Source of the DNA: Arthrinium phaeospermum
Taxonomy: Eukaryota; Ascomycota; Sordariomycetes; Amphisphaeriales; Apiosporaceae
Assembly (NCBI GenBank): GCA_006503535.1
Contig: QYRS01000004.1
Span: 2,232,001-2,296,000, forward strand
Direction of reading: 5' to 3'
Length of the DNA stretch: 64,000 nucleotides
Every line of letters begins with the position of its first letter. The first letter of the stretch is position 1. Under the pieces are notes generated by a model. That model saw only the letters and a list, made by a program, of their open reading frames with translations. It was not told the origin of the DNA and did not search any database. Below are positions 33,350 through 43,480 of the stretch, in pieces. The position numbers and the translations under genes are program-made.

Positions 33350-35191
33350 ATGGAACATCAATCTCCCTTCTCGCTGAGGCCATGGCCTCAAGGCGACAAG
33401 AAGCCCAAGAACATTGAAGAGTTCGTGCAGCGTGTGAGCGCCGAGCGCAATGGCTTCCGCAATGTCAAGGAAGCCGACCTCGTCGAGGAAATCAAGGCGC
33501 GCGCGGCAGGAGCTGCCAACCTGGACAATAGCCAGGGCAGCCCCGAGGGTGACTCGGAATCGGACACCGAGGCCGAGAACGACAAGAAAGAGAAGACGGC
33601 TGTTGAGGCCCGCGACGACTTTCTGAGAAACCTCGAGGCGGCGCATCAATCGGCTATGCTGAATCTGGACCTGGTCTCTCTTCTTCTTTCCAAGGAAACG
33701 CCCAACCAAGCTGGCACAACCTTATCCCCCACCCTTCGTGAGCTGGTTGGAATCGGCACTCTGGGCTCATCGAAAGTGCACCAGTCCAACATCACACCCG
33801 CCAGAGAAGCCGACGATTTGGCCGTGGGTACAGGATGGAGAGTGATGGGCACCAATAAGATGGTCAGCTCTGTCTTGGAGGCAGCCGAGCGACTCGAGAA
33901 AGAGATCGCCCTCGAAACCAAGTACTGGGCCGATGTACTTGCCGTCAGTGAGAGTGGCTGGGCCGTGTCGTCCATGGTTGGCAAGGGTCTCGGCGTTCGT
34001 TTTGGTTTTGCCGAGGCTGCACCGATGTACAGAGACAGCAGTATCGCGCGGTTGGTACGGAATGAGGACGGCAGTGCACGACTGGATCATGGACAAGCCG
34101 GAAGGGGCTCTCAGAGAGCGCGCGCTATTATCGAGGTCGATGGCAAGATCGTCGGGCGGTCACGTCTCCCCGGCAGCCTCCCGGACAACAGCCGCCTGGA
34201 GGACCGGGTTCTCGAGGCCCGTAACACCATCTTCGCACAGGAGTTGTGGTACGAGATTAGTCGCGAATCACGTACGCTTCTTTCTCTTGGTGTCCAGTCG
34301 GACGGCTCGCAGGTTTCCTACAATGTAAACCCCAGCACAAGGGTGATTATACGCCTGGAGGATCTTGCGGAACCAGAACTTCCCGAAGACGGCAACCTTT
34401 ACGACCAAATGGCAGAGCTCACGATCCAAGGCCTCAACCTCTTTCTGATGGCCGCACATCGTCAAAACTACAGCAAACGAGTACAACCGAAGCATGGACG
34501 CAACAACCCACCTCACAACCTCCTACGGCCCCTTATCTCACGATATCGGTTTACTCTCGACTACGACAAGCTGGTTGGATTCATAAGCAGTCTGACCGAC
34601 TCTTTGCATACTGCAGGCTTCGATTCAGCAAGCTTCACCAAAACGCAGCCATCCCTCAGTTTGCAGCCGCCGTCTCGAGCCGACACGGACCACGCCCTCT
34701 CGCAAGCAGAGATGCTTATGTTGAATACCATCAATGTTCAGCAGTTCTCAGCTGATATCTCGATCACGCCGGAAACTCGCATCGGCTTACGCGCAAAGGC
34801 TTTCTTGTCACTGGATGCTACGCAATTCAAAATCTCACTGCCTGGCCCACAGAACCCCCTTGTCAACCTATACCCCTCGTCGGATACGTACCCGAACGTT
34901 GATGAAGCGATACACTACGTCAGACAAGCCACGATCCGCGCCATCGTCGAAAGGCTGCTCGAGTTGACCTCGGAGAAACTGGCGAAGGAGGAGCTTGGCT
35001 GGGGCGATGCCGTGGACGGCGTTGCGCTTGTAGATGCGTCAGACAGGGAGCTTACCATAGGCACCGAAGGGACACAGCTTGTCGCAAAGACCAAAACCCA
35101 ACGGCGCACTTGGAGTGTTGGCGTTTCGTCGCAAGAGAATATGGAAGAGTTCGTGCTCAAGTATTTCCAGAGCAAGGAGGATGTTCAATGA
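33350..35191 (+). CDS. med17: Mediator complex subunit 17 (Srb4)
   Basis: Intronless gene of 613 residues. Med17 is the scaffold subunit of the Mediator head module, which connects activators to RNA polymerase II. Fungal Med17 landmarks are the N-terminal SPFSLRPWP motif, the acidic linker, RDDFLRNLEAAHQSAMLNLDLVSLLLS, and the conserved middle beginning GTGWRVMGTNKMVSSVLEAAERLEKE. Next comes KYWADVLAVSESGWAVSSM, followed by LGVRFGFAEAAP. Length and single-exon structure fit filamentous fungal orthologues. The next gene downstream is transcribed in the same direction. Confidence 0.92.
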   Translation: MEHQSPFSLRPWPQGDKKPKNIEEFVQRVSAERNGFRNVKEADLVEEIKARAAGAANLDNSQGSPEGDSESDTEAENDKKEKTAVEARDDFLRNLEAAHQSAMLNLDLVSLLLSKETPNQAGTTLSPTLRELVGIGTLGSSKVHQSNITPAREADDLAVGTGWRVMGTNKMVSSVLEAAERLEKEIALETKYWADVLAVSESGWAVSSMVGKGLGVRFGFAEAAPMYRDSSIARLVRNEDGSARLDHGQAGRGSQRARAIIEVDGKIVGRSRLPGSLPDNSRLEDRVLEARNTIFAQELWYEISRESRTLLSLGVQSDGSQVSYNVNPSTRVIIRLEDLAEPELPEDGNLYDQMAELTIQGLNLFLMAAHRQNYSKRVQPKHGRNNPPHNLLRPLISRYRFTLDYDKLVGFISSLTDSLHTAGFDSASFTKTQPSLSLQPPSRADTDHALSQAEMLMLNTINVQQFSADISITPETRIGLRAKAFLSLDATQFKISLPGPQNPLVNLYPSSDTYPNVDEAIHYVRQATIRAIVERLLELTSEKLAKEELGWGDAVDGVALVDASDRELTIGTEGTQLVAKTKTQRRTWSVGVSSQENMEEFVLKYFQSKEDVQ

Positions 35192-35622
35192 GAGAAAAAA
35201 AACCCCCCAAAAACAACAACAAAAAGAAACAACGGATCCACGAGGGTTGGCAGTCAATCCAAGTAGTAAGTTCAATAAGTACGGGTTTGACCCCTCTCAG
35301 ACATTTTTATTATCATTGAAATCAATCAAGAGATTGCATGGTTCGTAACTCTCTATTGGAAGACTCGAGCATCGGCTTGCAGTGAGTAGAAGACGTGGGG
35401 GGCTGCACGTGGGGCTTTCGCTACTTAATCCATGCTCCGTTTCGTGACCGCGTGTTGGCATGGGCGGCCCCCGTCGGATTCTGTATTGCTTTTCATATAT
35501 GTCCCTTGCTTAGTCAACTTTTTTTTTAAGTTGTTCTCTACCTACCTACACTTCATGAATTATTGAAAACTCCCACTACCTTTGCTGCAAATTCTTCTTG
35601 CTTGTTTACTGGATAATTCCCC
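35192..35622. other. Intergenic between med17 and ATPase gene
   Basis: It has an A-rich stretch just after the med17 stop and a T run near 35520. It should contain the med17 terminator and the promoter of the ATPase gene. No gene seen. Confidence 0.5.
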
Positions 35623-38329
35623 ATGTCGTCCCAAGAGGAGTCTGCCAGTCAGGCACCAAAGGGCACTGGCAGTCCAGGTGCAAGTGAGCAACCAAGAAAC
35701 AGTGCCTCGCCAGACAGGCTTCCCGAGAAAACGGCGAAACCATTCACTGTTTTCTTTTCCAGCAATTCCGACCCGGCGAAAGCAGTCACTGTTCCTCAGT
35801 TCAAGTTCGATGCGGATACCGTCCCAAGATTTCCTGCATCCCTCGGCGCTGGAGGTGGCCCGTCTTCACCCGGTCTTAGCACCCATCCGGCCGCCAAAGA
35901 GCCTGCCACATCCACGTCCTCTGATGCCACCACTACTGCGTCCGCTTCAAGACCGCTTTTTGGACCATTGAGCCTGAAAAGTGCTCCTCAGGAGAAGGAA
36001 GACAAGCTTCATTTCGCTTCCCGGGATAAAAAGGAAACCACAGTGCCAACCCCACCGGCCAACACAGCAAAACCTATCTTTGGGCCATTGAGCTTGAATC
36101 TCAGGCCTCAGGAGAAGGGGAAGGAAAAGAACATATCCTTTTCTATCCCAGACAACAAGAAAGCGACTGCATCAAAACCAGCGGCTAATGGCCAGCATCC
36201 AGCCATACGTCAAGTGGAAGACAGTAGCGCACGAGCAAACCAAGGAGCACCGTCAGCTCGCCTCTCACTTATGCCTATTGTTTCGCAAGTTTTAGCATCA
36301 TCGGACAGTGAAGAGACCGTCGGTATAGGACGGCTGCAGCCAAGGAAGGCTCGCAAAACTCCGGGATCATCCAACCCTGTTACGGTTACCTCTCCCAAAC
36401 CGACAATGGCCAAGGGGGTGGCTAAGGGGCCAGACGTCACAGCCAAGCCCAGCCCCCGGCCGAAAGCAACTGCTGCGACCGAGAGCAGCGGGCCTTTGGT
36501 CAAAACTATGCAGCCTGCTCCACGGGCCGCAGATTTGTCGGCACAAAGCAGAAATGCCCCTCACAGTACATCTACATCAGACGGGCTCGAGGACAGCGAT
36601 GATGAGAGTGATGACGAGAGCGTGACCTCCAGCGAGATTTCTGATGAGGGTGACCCCCATTTCGATTACCATCTGAAGCTACTCACGCGACGACCCGAGG
36701 ACGACGACATGAAGGGCATCATATCCGCCCCTGTCTTCTCTCACCCAGTGCTTGAGCATGCGCGGTCTCTTCGACAGAGCTCCAAGTCGACACCCTTCCC
36801 GCAGTACGCTCTCCTCGCAGGCAACAACGAAAAAGGATATGGTCCCGGCTTTGCGGATTCCCGCATCTTCTACAACGTTGCCAGTCCCTCGAGCATCTTC
36901 ATCTGCGGCCAACAGGGTTCGGGCAAGAGCCACACGCTGTCCTGTCTCCTGGAGGGCTGCTTGATGCCATCCAAACTGGGCCGACTCCCCCATCCTTTGA
37001 CTGGAATCGTGTTCCATTACGACACATTTGTTTCTGACGCCAGCGCAACTCCTTGCGAGGCGGCTTATCTTGCATCTAGTGCTGATATCAAGGTCAGGGT
37101 GCTTTGTGCGCCCACGAGCATCCGTACAATGAGGGTAAGTGTGGTTTGGTGATGTCGTTGGTCGTTGCTAATGGCGCAATATGGGCTGGCTAACACATTT
37201 TGTGCAGAGAACGTACAGCAAGCTCCCGGGTGTATCAGTGGAGGAATTACGGTTGAGGGAATCAGATCTGAACACCAAGAGAATGCTTGACTTGATGCAA
37301 GTGGGTGGTGGTTCAATGCCGCTTTATAGTAAGACCCCCATAAATCATTTTCTCATCTTGTCTGTCATATACTTGTTCACCCAGCTGCTAACATATGATC
37401 TTTCAGTGCACGTCATTCAGAGACTGCTAAGAGATATGCGGCTCGAGCAGCAGAAGAGTGGCGCGGACTTCAACTACCTGCGATTTCGGAACAGTCTGGC
37501 GCGAGAGGACCTTACTCAGCAGCAGTCGATTCCCTTGCAACAGCGTCTCGACACGCTGGAAAGCTTCATGGTTACGAACCAAGTCAACCCTCGGGAGAAG
37601 CCGAGCAAATCCTTGAAGGGAACTCTTTGGACGCCTTGTGAGGGCCAGCTGACCATTGTCGACCTCTCATGCCCTTGCGTCACGGCCGAGATGGCATGCT
37701 CTCTCTTCAACATCTGTTTGTCGCTCTTCCTGGAGCAGCCGTCGTCCATCGGCCGCGTCGTGGCCCTGGACGAGGCACACAAGTACATGACCGAGTCGGC
37801 CGAGGCGCAGACGTTGACGAATTCCTTACTCTCTACAATCCGCCTGCAGCGCCACCTCGGTGCGCGGGTTTTCATCTCCACCCAGGAGCCCACCATCTCG
37901 CCGAAGCTCCTCGACCTGTGCAGCATCACGATCGTGCATCACTTCCAATCACCCGACTGGCTGCGTGTCCTCAAAGGCCATCTCGCCGGTGTATCGTCGG
38001 CTGTCAGGCAGCAGCAGCAACAAGGGAAGAAAAATCAGCAGCGTCACGATGAATACATCACAGATGAGGACGGTGTATCATACGGGGGGCTGTGCGGTAT
38101 CCATATATCGCAGGATGACCCTACAAACGACATGATGTCGCATATCGTCAAGCTTCGGACCGGAGACGCCCTCCTCTTTGCACCCAGCGCGATTCTCGGT
38201 CTGGAGAAAAAGAAGGTCGGGGGAACTGAAGAGGCCCTCACGCCTAAGCAGCTCCACCACAAGGTCATGCGGGTTAGAGTTCGCGCTCGCATCACGGCTG
38301 ATGGCGGGAAAAGTATCCTGGCCACTTGA
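35623..38329 (+). CDS. P-loop ATPase with long disordered N-terminus
   Basis: Three exons, 35623-37134, 37208-37328 and 37407-38329, encode 851 residues. Residues 1-390 are disordered and Ser/Pro/Lys-rich, with two near-identical copies of a GPLSL motif unit (around 110 and 150). The ATPase part follows: Walker A GQQGSGKSHT at about 429, Walker B VVALDEAHKY with a DEAH-like acidic pair near 665, and a sensor-like RVFISTQEP near 705. Layout and spacing recall HerA/FtsK/VirB4-type RecA-like ATPases rather than AAA+ or kinases. I recognise this only as a fungal P-loop family of unknown function. A short poly-Gln stretch lies near 760. The intron branch sequence CTAAC and acceptor TTTCAG before exon 3 are textbook. 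Confidence 0.77.
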
Positions 38330-39099
38330 AGCCTTCCGAGTTGGAAAATCGAGAGGCTTATGTGTTAGATTCTGGCGCACGGTGTCCGGTCTTGATGACT
38401 TTGCTGTCTCATCGATACCTTTGAACACTCATAGTTCAGTGCCTAGGAAAGGTGTGCTCTCCTCTACTAAGTCAACAGGCTGGAGTTATCAAGCTCCTAA
38501 CCTTCCTTGGGCAAAGCATCTTGCCCTGGCTGGACAGCTCTGTTTGGCCAACCATATCTGATGGGCTCAGTCGTAACACTTTGCTGCATAGCTCATGATC
38601 CTACAACAACCATCGCTTTCTCTGTTCGTATATGAACAGAACAAGCAGCTAAGAGGCTGGAGATATGTTTAAGTACTGCTTCGTGCACAAGCGAAACTGT
38701 GCGACCAATCGCTGATCTTGAAAGTGCATAAAGATGTAGCTCGAGCGATCTAAGGTGTGTTCAAGATCTGTCGTTGGGTAATGCATACGTTCACTCTACA
38801 GGCTTGGACACAAATGAATGATACATACGATATCTGGTCAAGGGGTACACGGCGCTTTCGAGTAGATAGACCCCTCAAGGCAATGGCCCGCGGCGCCACT
38901 TTGACTCCTTGGTGTGAGCATAGCAATGAATGATAAAGATAGTCAAAATCCCCCACTATGAGCTTGTAACCAGGATGCCTATATAAAACACGCGAACCGC
39001 GATGAGGAATTGCGTCCAAGTCTCGGTTGAATGTCGTCCAGCTTGTGTCTAAGTGGTTTTGGTCAAGTTACATGTAGGCACGCCGGGAGGACTTATGGA

Positions 39100-39119
39100 T
39101 TTGGGGCGGTTTGGGGCGG
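39100..39119. repeat. 10-bp tandem duplication
   Basis: TTTGGGGCGG occurs twice head to tail. Confidence 0.8.
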
Positions 39120-39244
39120 TCGTGGACGTATGGCACTTCTTGGGATGCACCATACCCCATCACTAATTATCCTGAAGGGACACACAGTACCACTAGAGTG
39201 AATCTAAATAATGGACGGCTGAGTGAGTAGGTATCTGTTTGGAT

Positions 39245-39396
39245 TAATCGGGTTTGGCAACGGATTAGCTGGGAACGGTGGGATAATTAGCAGTGGAATC
39301 AACGACTAATAACGAGGGGGTAATCGGTTCTGGCAACGGATTAGCTGGGAACGGTGGGATAATTAGCATTGGAAGCAACGGCTGATAACGAGGGGG
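39245..39396. repeat. Two tandem copies of a 76-bp unit
   Basis: Two adjacent 76-bp units (39245-39320 and 39321-39396) differ at about six positions. Each starts TAATCGG and ends ATAACGAGGGGG, with an identical 34-base core TGGCAAC...ATTAGCA. A third copy begins after 39396 but breaks off after a few bases. It is not part of any coding frame. Confidence 0.92.
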
Positions 39397-39531
39397 TAAA
39401 TGATAGCGATCATCACAATCAATGTCAAACAATGGAATTGGTCATAATCATCTGTTTCTCATCTCTGCTACTCATCTCTGTTTCTCAAGCAAACCATGGG
39501 AACGCCTCGCTGTAGACTAGGCCGAGAGAAA

Positions 39532-39581
39532 AAGGCAACCGCAAAGACTAGCTGATAACAAGGCAACCGCAAAGTCTAGCT
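39532..39581. repeat. 22-bp direct repeat, 28-bp period
   Basis: AAGGCAACCGCAAAG followed by A/TCTAGCT is present at 39532-39553 and 39560-39581 with one mismatch. It lies just beyond the 3' end of the helicase gene. Confidence 0.8.
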
Positions 39582-39635
39582 ACATTTATTATACATTCCA
39601 GTGGGGGAAGGAGGGGCCGGGGACCGACTTCTCCC

Positions 39636-42600
39636 TTAACGACGGGGGCCAACGCCAAAGAGGAAGGCCAGGTCGTTCGAGGAGAGACGGCCAAGATCTT
39701 TGGCTACCTTCTCGTCCATAGCACCTTCCACGATATTGCGCTTCTCCTCCTGCAATTCCATGATTCTGTCCTCCACCGTCTCCTTGACTAAGATCCGGTG
39801 TACCGTGACGGGCTTGCGCTGGCCAATGCGGTAGGTTCGATCGACAGCCTGCTTCTCGATGAAAGGGTTCCAGAAAGGATCCATAATAATGACCCTGCTG
39901 GCGCAAACCAAGTTCAGACCAGCGTTTCCAGCCTTCAGTGAAGTAAGCATAACCTTCATGCGAGGGTTCTCGGCAAATTCCTGGACCGCCTCATCGCGTT
40001 GTTTGGCCGACATGCCTCCATCGTAACGCCGGAATCGAAGACCATCTTCCTTCAGAGGGACTTCCATTAGGTCAAGAAGAAGGGTCCACTGCGAGAAGAC
40101 AATCGTCTTCTCACCAGTTTCCTGAATGTCCTGGATGAGCTGACGGCACTTGTCAATCTTGGCCGACGGCAGCCAGATGTTGGTGAGGTAACTGAGGTAC
40201 TTCCTGTGTGCATCGACGTTGCGAGAAGCATCCTTGCGCAACTTCGCAAGCATGTGGGGTTGGATATCCTCCTCCTTCTTGGCCCTCTTCTTCTTGCCCT
40301 TGGCCTTGCTCTTGGCCTTGCTCTTGGCCTTGCTCTTTCCTTTGCCCTTACGTGGCTTAGGCTTGTATTCGTCATCGTCGTCATCCACGATGAAATCTTT
40401 CAGGTTACCGCGATCGTCAATATCGTCACCTTCGTCTTCTCCCGAGTCAGTTTCAGAATCCGAGTCATCCTCATCAGAGTCAGCAGCTTTAGACTCAGCA
40501 CCGGCGTCCTTGGGGGATCCGGCTTCAGCATCGCCAGTTTCTGGCATAAACGTGTCCTTGAAAGCGCTATACGTGATGGCTTTCTTCATGTCGAACTCGG
40601 CACGGCAGATGATGCACCTCGGTTTGCCACCTTCAATTCTCTGTTGCTCCGAGCTATTCGCGTGAAGCTGGAGACACTCATGGCAGGCGTAGTGGCCGCA
40701 AGGAACAAGAATCGAGGGGTTCCAAGTATATTCGTAGCATATAGGGCAAAGGAACGGTGTGTCCTCGTCCATGAGAGCATCGACCCGCGTAGAGTGGATC
40801 TCCTTTGCAAGGGTGGTCATATCCGTCTCCGAATTAGCATTGTTGGTGAACTCCAGGTCGGTAATATGCAAGTACGGGTGGCAACAAGCCTGACGCAGCC
40901 GCAGCAACTTCACCAAGACGTACTGGTAATGCTTGCCCACGGTACCAGCTCTCAAGTATTTGCTGAACTCCACTCGAGACGCATGCTCCAGATCATCATA
41001 GTATTGCTGCTCATCCTCATTGAAAACGACATGGTCGGTGATCTCCGTCTTGGGCGGCAATGTGATGATTGGTTCTCCGTCAATCTTCGACGTCTTAGTG
41101 CGCCGGAGCATGATGGCACGCAGCAGTACTTGTAGCGACTTCATGACGCTGGCAGGATCATCGAAGCCTTTGTTGCCTTTGGGGTACAACGCATTAAACT
41201 TCCGCCTGAACTCCTGCGGGTCATTGTAGGGTTTGATTCGCAGAAAATGGATCAGAGAGCCCATTTCATCCACGCTGTTCATCATTGGCGTACCCGATAG
41301 ACACCATCTGTACTCTGCAGGAATACGACAAACTGCTTGGTGCATCTGAGTGCTCTTGTTCTTGATCATCTGTGCTTCGTCGACGATGATACGCAAGAAT
41401 TTTTGTTTGGCGCAGAGGAAAGGAAACTTCTCTGCTAGGACATCCTTGTCGAGCGGCTCGCCTTTATCGGTCTTGTCCTTGGTGAAGTAATCCAGGGCCT
41501 TGTACTCTTGGCCAAGCTTGCCATAGGAGGTCAGCACAACATCGTACTTGCGCAACTGACTGAAGGGCAGCTTCTTCTTGTGGTAGTTCCAGACCAAGAG
41601 GGAATAAGGGTACTTAAGTTTGCTCTCGATTTCCTTCTCCCACTGGGCGATAAGCGATACCGGTGCGACAACAATGTTGGTGCCCCCGCGACCTGGGTAA
41701 ATTTTGTGCTCTGGAGTACGATCCTGGACGATGAGTGCGAGCGATGAAATCGTCTTGCCAAGGCCCATATCATCCGCGAGTATGCCGCCCCTCTTATGCT
41801 CGTCGGCTTCCATTCCTTTCATCCACTTGAGGGCGATCTGTTGATGCTTATACAGTGGCTCTTTGAGAGCGGCCGGTGTGCTGTCACCATCAGCAGTGCC
41901 TGCTTCAGTCGAAATATTCGTCAGGAGCGCCTTCACTTGGTCTGATTCATCGTCGTCACCAAATGGAATAAACACTCGGTTATTCAGTGGGTCTCCATGT
42001 TCGTTGGTGCCATTGGCATAATCGTAGTTATTCGTACGCTGAACAATATCGGCCAGTGACGAAGTGCCGGGGCGATAGACGGAGGTTTTAGCTCCACTGG
42101 CGTAAACTCCGTTGGCAAGAGGGCTCGCGGCGCCGTTGGTGATAAATCCAGGGCGTTGACGAGAAGACGTACTGTTCTCCGACGGGCCTGGAAAGGGAGC
42201 ATTGGTTTCAAACCGCTGCCGCTGGATTGCAGCATGGTGGGCAAGGTCCCTGGCCTGCATATTTATGGTGCTGCTTGAAGGAACGAACCCATCATTGGGT
42301 TGATCGTCTGTGAGATCAACAAAGTTATCCTCGCCGATGTTCCAGGATCCAGGCATCCGAGGTTCTGGTAAAGCGGCTGGCTGGTATGGCTGGTATTGAC
42401 GCGATCGATCATGGCTGCTGGGGCCGGATGGACTCTCAAACTCGTTGTGCGAGAAGGACTCTTGTGCCGCTTCCTCTTCTTCCTGAATCATACGAGCGAG
42501 CGCGGCGTCTTGCTCTTCTTGCTCCCGTCTCTGACGAAACGCAAGTTCGCGCCGCTCATGTTCATTATTGACATCATCTCCAAACAACTCATCCTCATCC

Positions 42601-42833
42601 TCACCAAAGCGCAGTGCTTTTGACTCTGGCATTGAAGGTGATCCGTGGTCAATGTGAGTGCTGTATGTACGCTTTCTGGCGTATTCGTTGCTGCTGTTGC
42701 TGGCGTATTCATTGTTGATGTTGCTGGTATCATCCCAGAGGTTTTCGCCATCGAAAGGCAACCCAGAGACGCTTTCCTGATTCGGCACAGGGAAGGTGCG
42801 ACGAGCACTCTCATCGCTGCTTGATCCAGCCAT
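39636..42833 (-). CDS. SNF2-family ATPase with RING finger (Uls1/Rrp-like)
   Basis: Intronless gene of 1065 residues starting at the ATG at 42833. SNF2 ATPase motifs are present: DDMGLGKT (motif I, about 354-361), VDEAQMIKN (motif II) and LSGTPMMNSVDE (motif III). C-terminal motifs are TSLKAGNAGLNL and DRTYRIGQ. A C3HC4 RING (CPIC...CGHYACHECLQ...CIIC, about 690-740) lies between the two helicase lobes. This is the hallmark of the Rad5/Rad16/Uls1 group, DNA translocases with ubiquitin-ligase activity. No HIRAN domain is visible, which argues against Rad5. An acidic-flanked VDLTDD at about 172-177 is a good SUMO-interacting motif, favouring a Uls1/Rrp1-2-like SUMO-targeted role in genome stability. 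A Ser/Lys/Ala repeat follows the RING. Confidence 0.9.
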   Translation of the reverse strand: MAGSSSDESARRTFPVPNQESVSGLPFDGENLWDDTSNINNEYASNSSNEYARKRTYSTHIDHGSPSMPESKALRFGEDEDELFGDDVNNEHERRELAFRQRREQEEQDAALARMIQEEEEAAQESFSHNEFESPSGPSSHDRSRQYQPYQPAALPEPRMPGSWNIGEDNFVDLTDDQPNDGFVPSSSTINMQARDLAHHAAIQRQRFETNAPFPGPSENSTSSRQRPGFITNGAASPLANGVYASGAKTSVYRPGTSSLADIVQRTNNYDYANGTNEHGDPLNNRVFIPFGDDDESDQVKALLTNISTEAGTADGDSTPAALKEPLYKHQQIALKWMKGMEADEHKRGGILADDMGLGKTISSLALIVQDRTPEHKIYPGRGGTNIVVAPVSLIAQWEKEIESKLKYPYSLLVWNYHKKKLPFSQLRKYDVVLTSYGKLGQEYKALDYFTKDKTDKGEPLDKDVLAEKFPFLCAKQKFLRIIVDEAQMIKNKSTQMHQAVCRIPAEYRWCLSGTPMMNSVDEMGSLIHFLRIKPYNDPQEFRRKFNALYPKGNKGFDDPASVMKSLQVLLRAIMLRRTKTSKIDGEPIITLPPKTEITDHVVFNEDEQQYYDDLEHASRVEFSKYLRAGTVGKHYQYVLVKLLRLRQACCHPYLHITDLEFTNNANSETDMTTLAKEIHSTRVDALMDEDTPFLCPICYEYTWNPSILVPCGHYACHECLQLHANSSEQQRIEGGKPRCIICRAEFDMKKAITYSAFKDTFMPETGDAEAGSPKDAGAESKAADSDEDDSDSETDSGEDEGDDIDDRGNLKDFIVDDDDDEYKPKPRKGKGKSKAKSKAKSKAKGKKKRAKKEEDIQPHMLAKLRKDASRNVDAHRKYLSYLTNIWLPSAKIDKCRQLIQDIQETGEKTIVFSQWTLLLDLMEVPLKEDGLRFRRYDGGMSAKQRDEAVQEFAENPRMKVMLTSLKAGNAGLNLVCASRVIIMDPFWNPFIEKQAVDRTYRIGQRKPVTVHRILVKETVEDRIMELQEEKRNIVEGAMDEKVAKDLGRLSSNDLAFLFGVGPRR
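40300..40335. repeat. 12-bp coding minisatellite, three perfect copies
   Basis: TTGGCCTTGCTC is repeated three times without change inside the helicase gene. It encodes the Lys-Ser-Lys-Ala repeat after the RING finger and, being a multiple of three, can vary in copy number without breaking the frame. Confidence 0.85.
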
Positions 42834-43246
42834 GATGTTGGTGCCTGTTCTGTGTAACGCTTGCACCGAGCCTTTGCGAGAAGGAAAAATTAGTTATGGT
42901 GTAAAGACACGGGTCAAGAAGGCATTTCGCAGTACTCGCTCGAAAGATGAGAAGAAATCGTGCACCTTACACAAGCTTCGGTGCAAGATAAAGAGTGAAT
43001 ATGGTGGAAAGAATGTGTCGGCCAGGTGGGGAGGACCTCAATGTAATCAGAAGTTGAATCGAGCTGCCTTGTCGCTTGCGATACATGAGAGTGTAAGGCA
43101 GATGCAGATGGGTACAAGCTCCGATGGAAGGTGGTTTATAGAGAAGGATTGAGGTGAATGCAAGTGCAGTGTGAAAGGGAATGAATGTTGCTTCACAAAG
43201 ACGAAAACGGGTGGTCAATGAAAGGGAAGAGAGGGCTGGCTGGCTT
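42834..43246. other. Leader/promoter of the SNF2 gene
   Basis: A 413-bp spacer between two minus-strand genes. On the minus strand it is pyrimidine-rich with CTTTCATT/CCCTTTCA stretches, as in fungal promoters and 5' leaders. No coding frame is supported. Confidence 0.45.
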
Positions 43247-43480
43247 TTACCTACCTTGATTCTGCCTGGCAACCTGGAGCTTCTTAAGCTGTGCTTTCAC
43301 GCGAAGAATCTCAGCCTCGATTTCTGCCCGACGCTGTGGTGTATCCTCAGGTGTACCAGCAAGAGACTGTAGGAAGATTTCCTGCATCTGCAGCTCGTCC
43401 CTCAGGTCTTCGTCACTTGCTGCTGCAGCGGGCTCTGCCTCGACCCAGATGGGGACGGGCGGACGACCAGGCTGTGCCAT
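43247..43480 (-). CDS. Small acidic coiled-coil protein, unknown
   Basis: A 77-codon frame from the ATG at 43480. An N-terminal Pro-rich segment (RPPVPIWVEAEPAAAAS) precedes a strongly helical, charged stretch (LRDELQMQEIFLQSLAG ... EIEAEILRVKAQLKKLQ) typical of a coiled coil. I do not recognise the family. The end is ambiguous: CAAGGTAGGTAA could be Q-G-R-stop, or GTAGGT could be a splice donor leading to a further exon that I could not identify. Codon use is gene-like. Confidence 0.45.
   Translation of the reverse strand: MAQPGRPPVPIWVEAEPAAAASDEDLRDELQMQEIFLQSLAGTPEDTPQRRAEIEAEILRVKAQLKKLQVARQNQGR

Larger units (their letters stand above)
38330..39635. other. Convergent spacer with tandem repeats
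   Basis: Lies between the 3' ends of the ATPase gene (plus) and the helicase gene (minus). No gene found. It contains three separate short tandem duplications, listed individually. Confidence 0.6.

Noticed and set aside
40206..41135. 309-codon plus-strand frame
   Set aside because: Antisense to the SNF2-RING gene, with no family resemblance.
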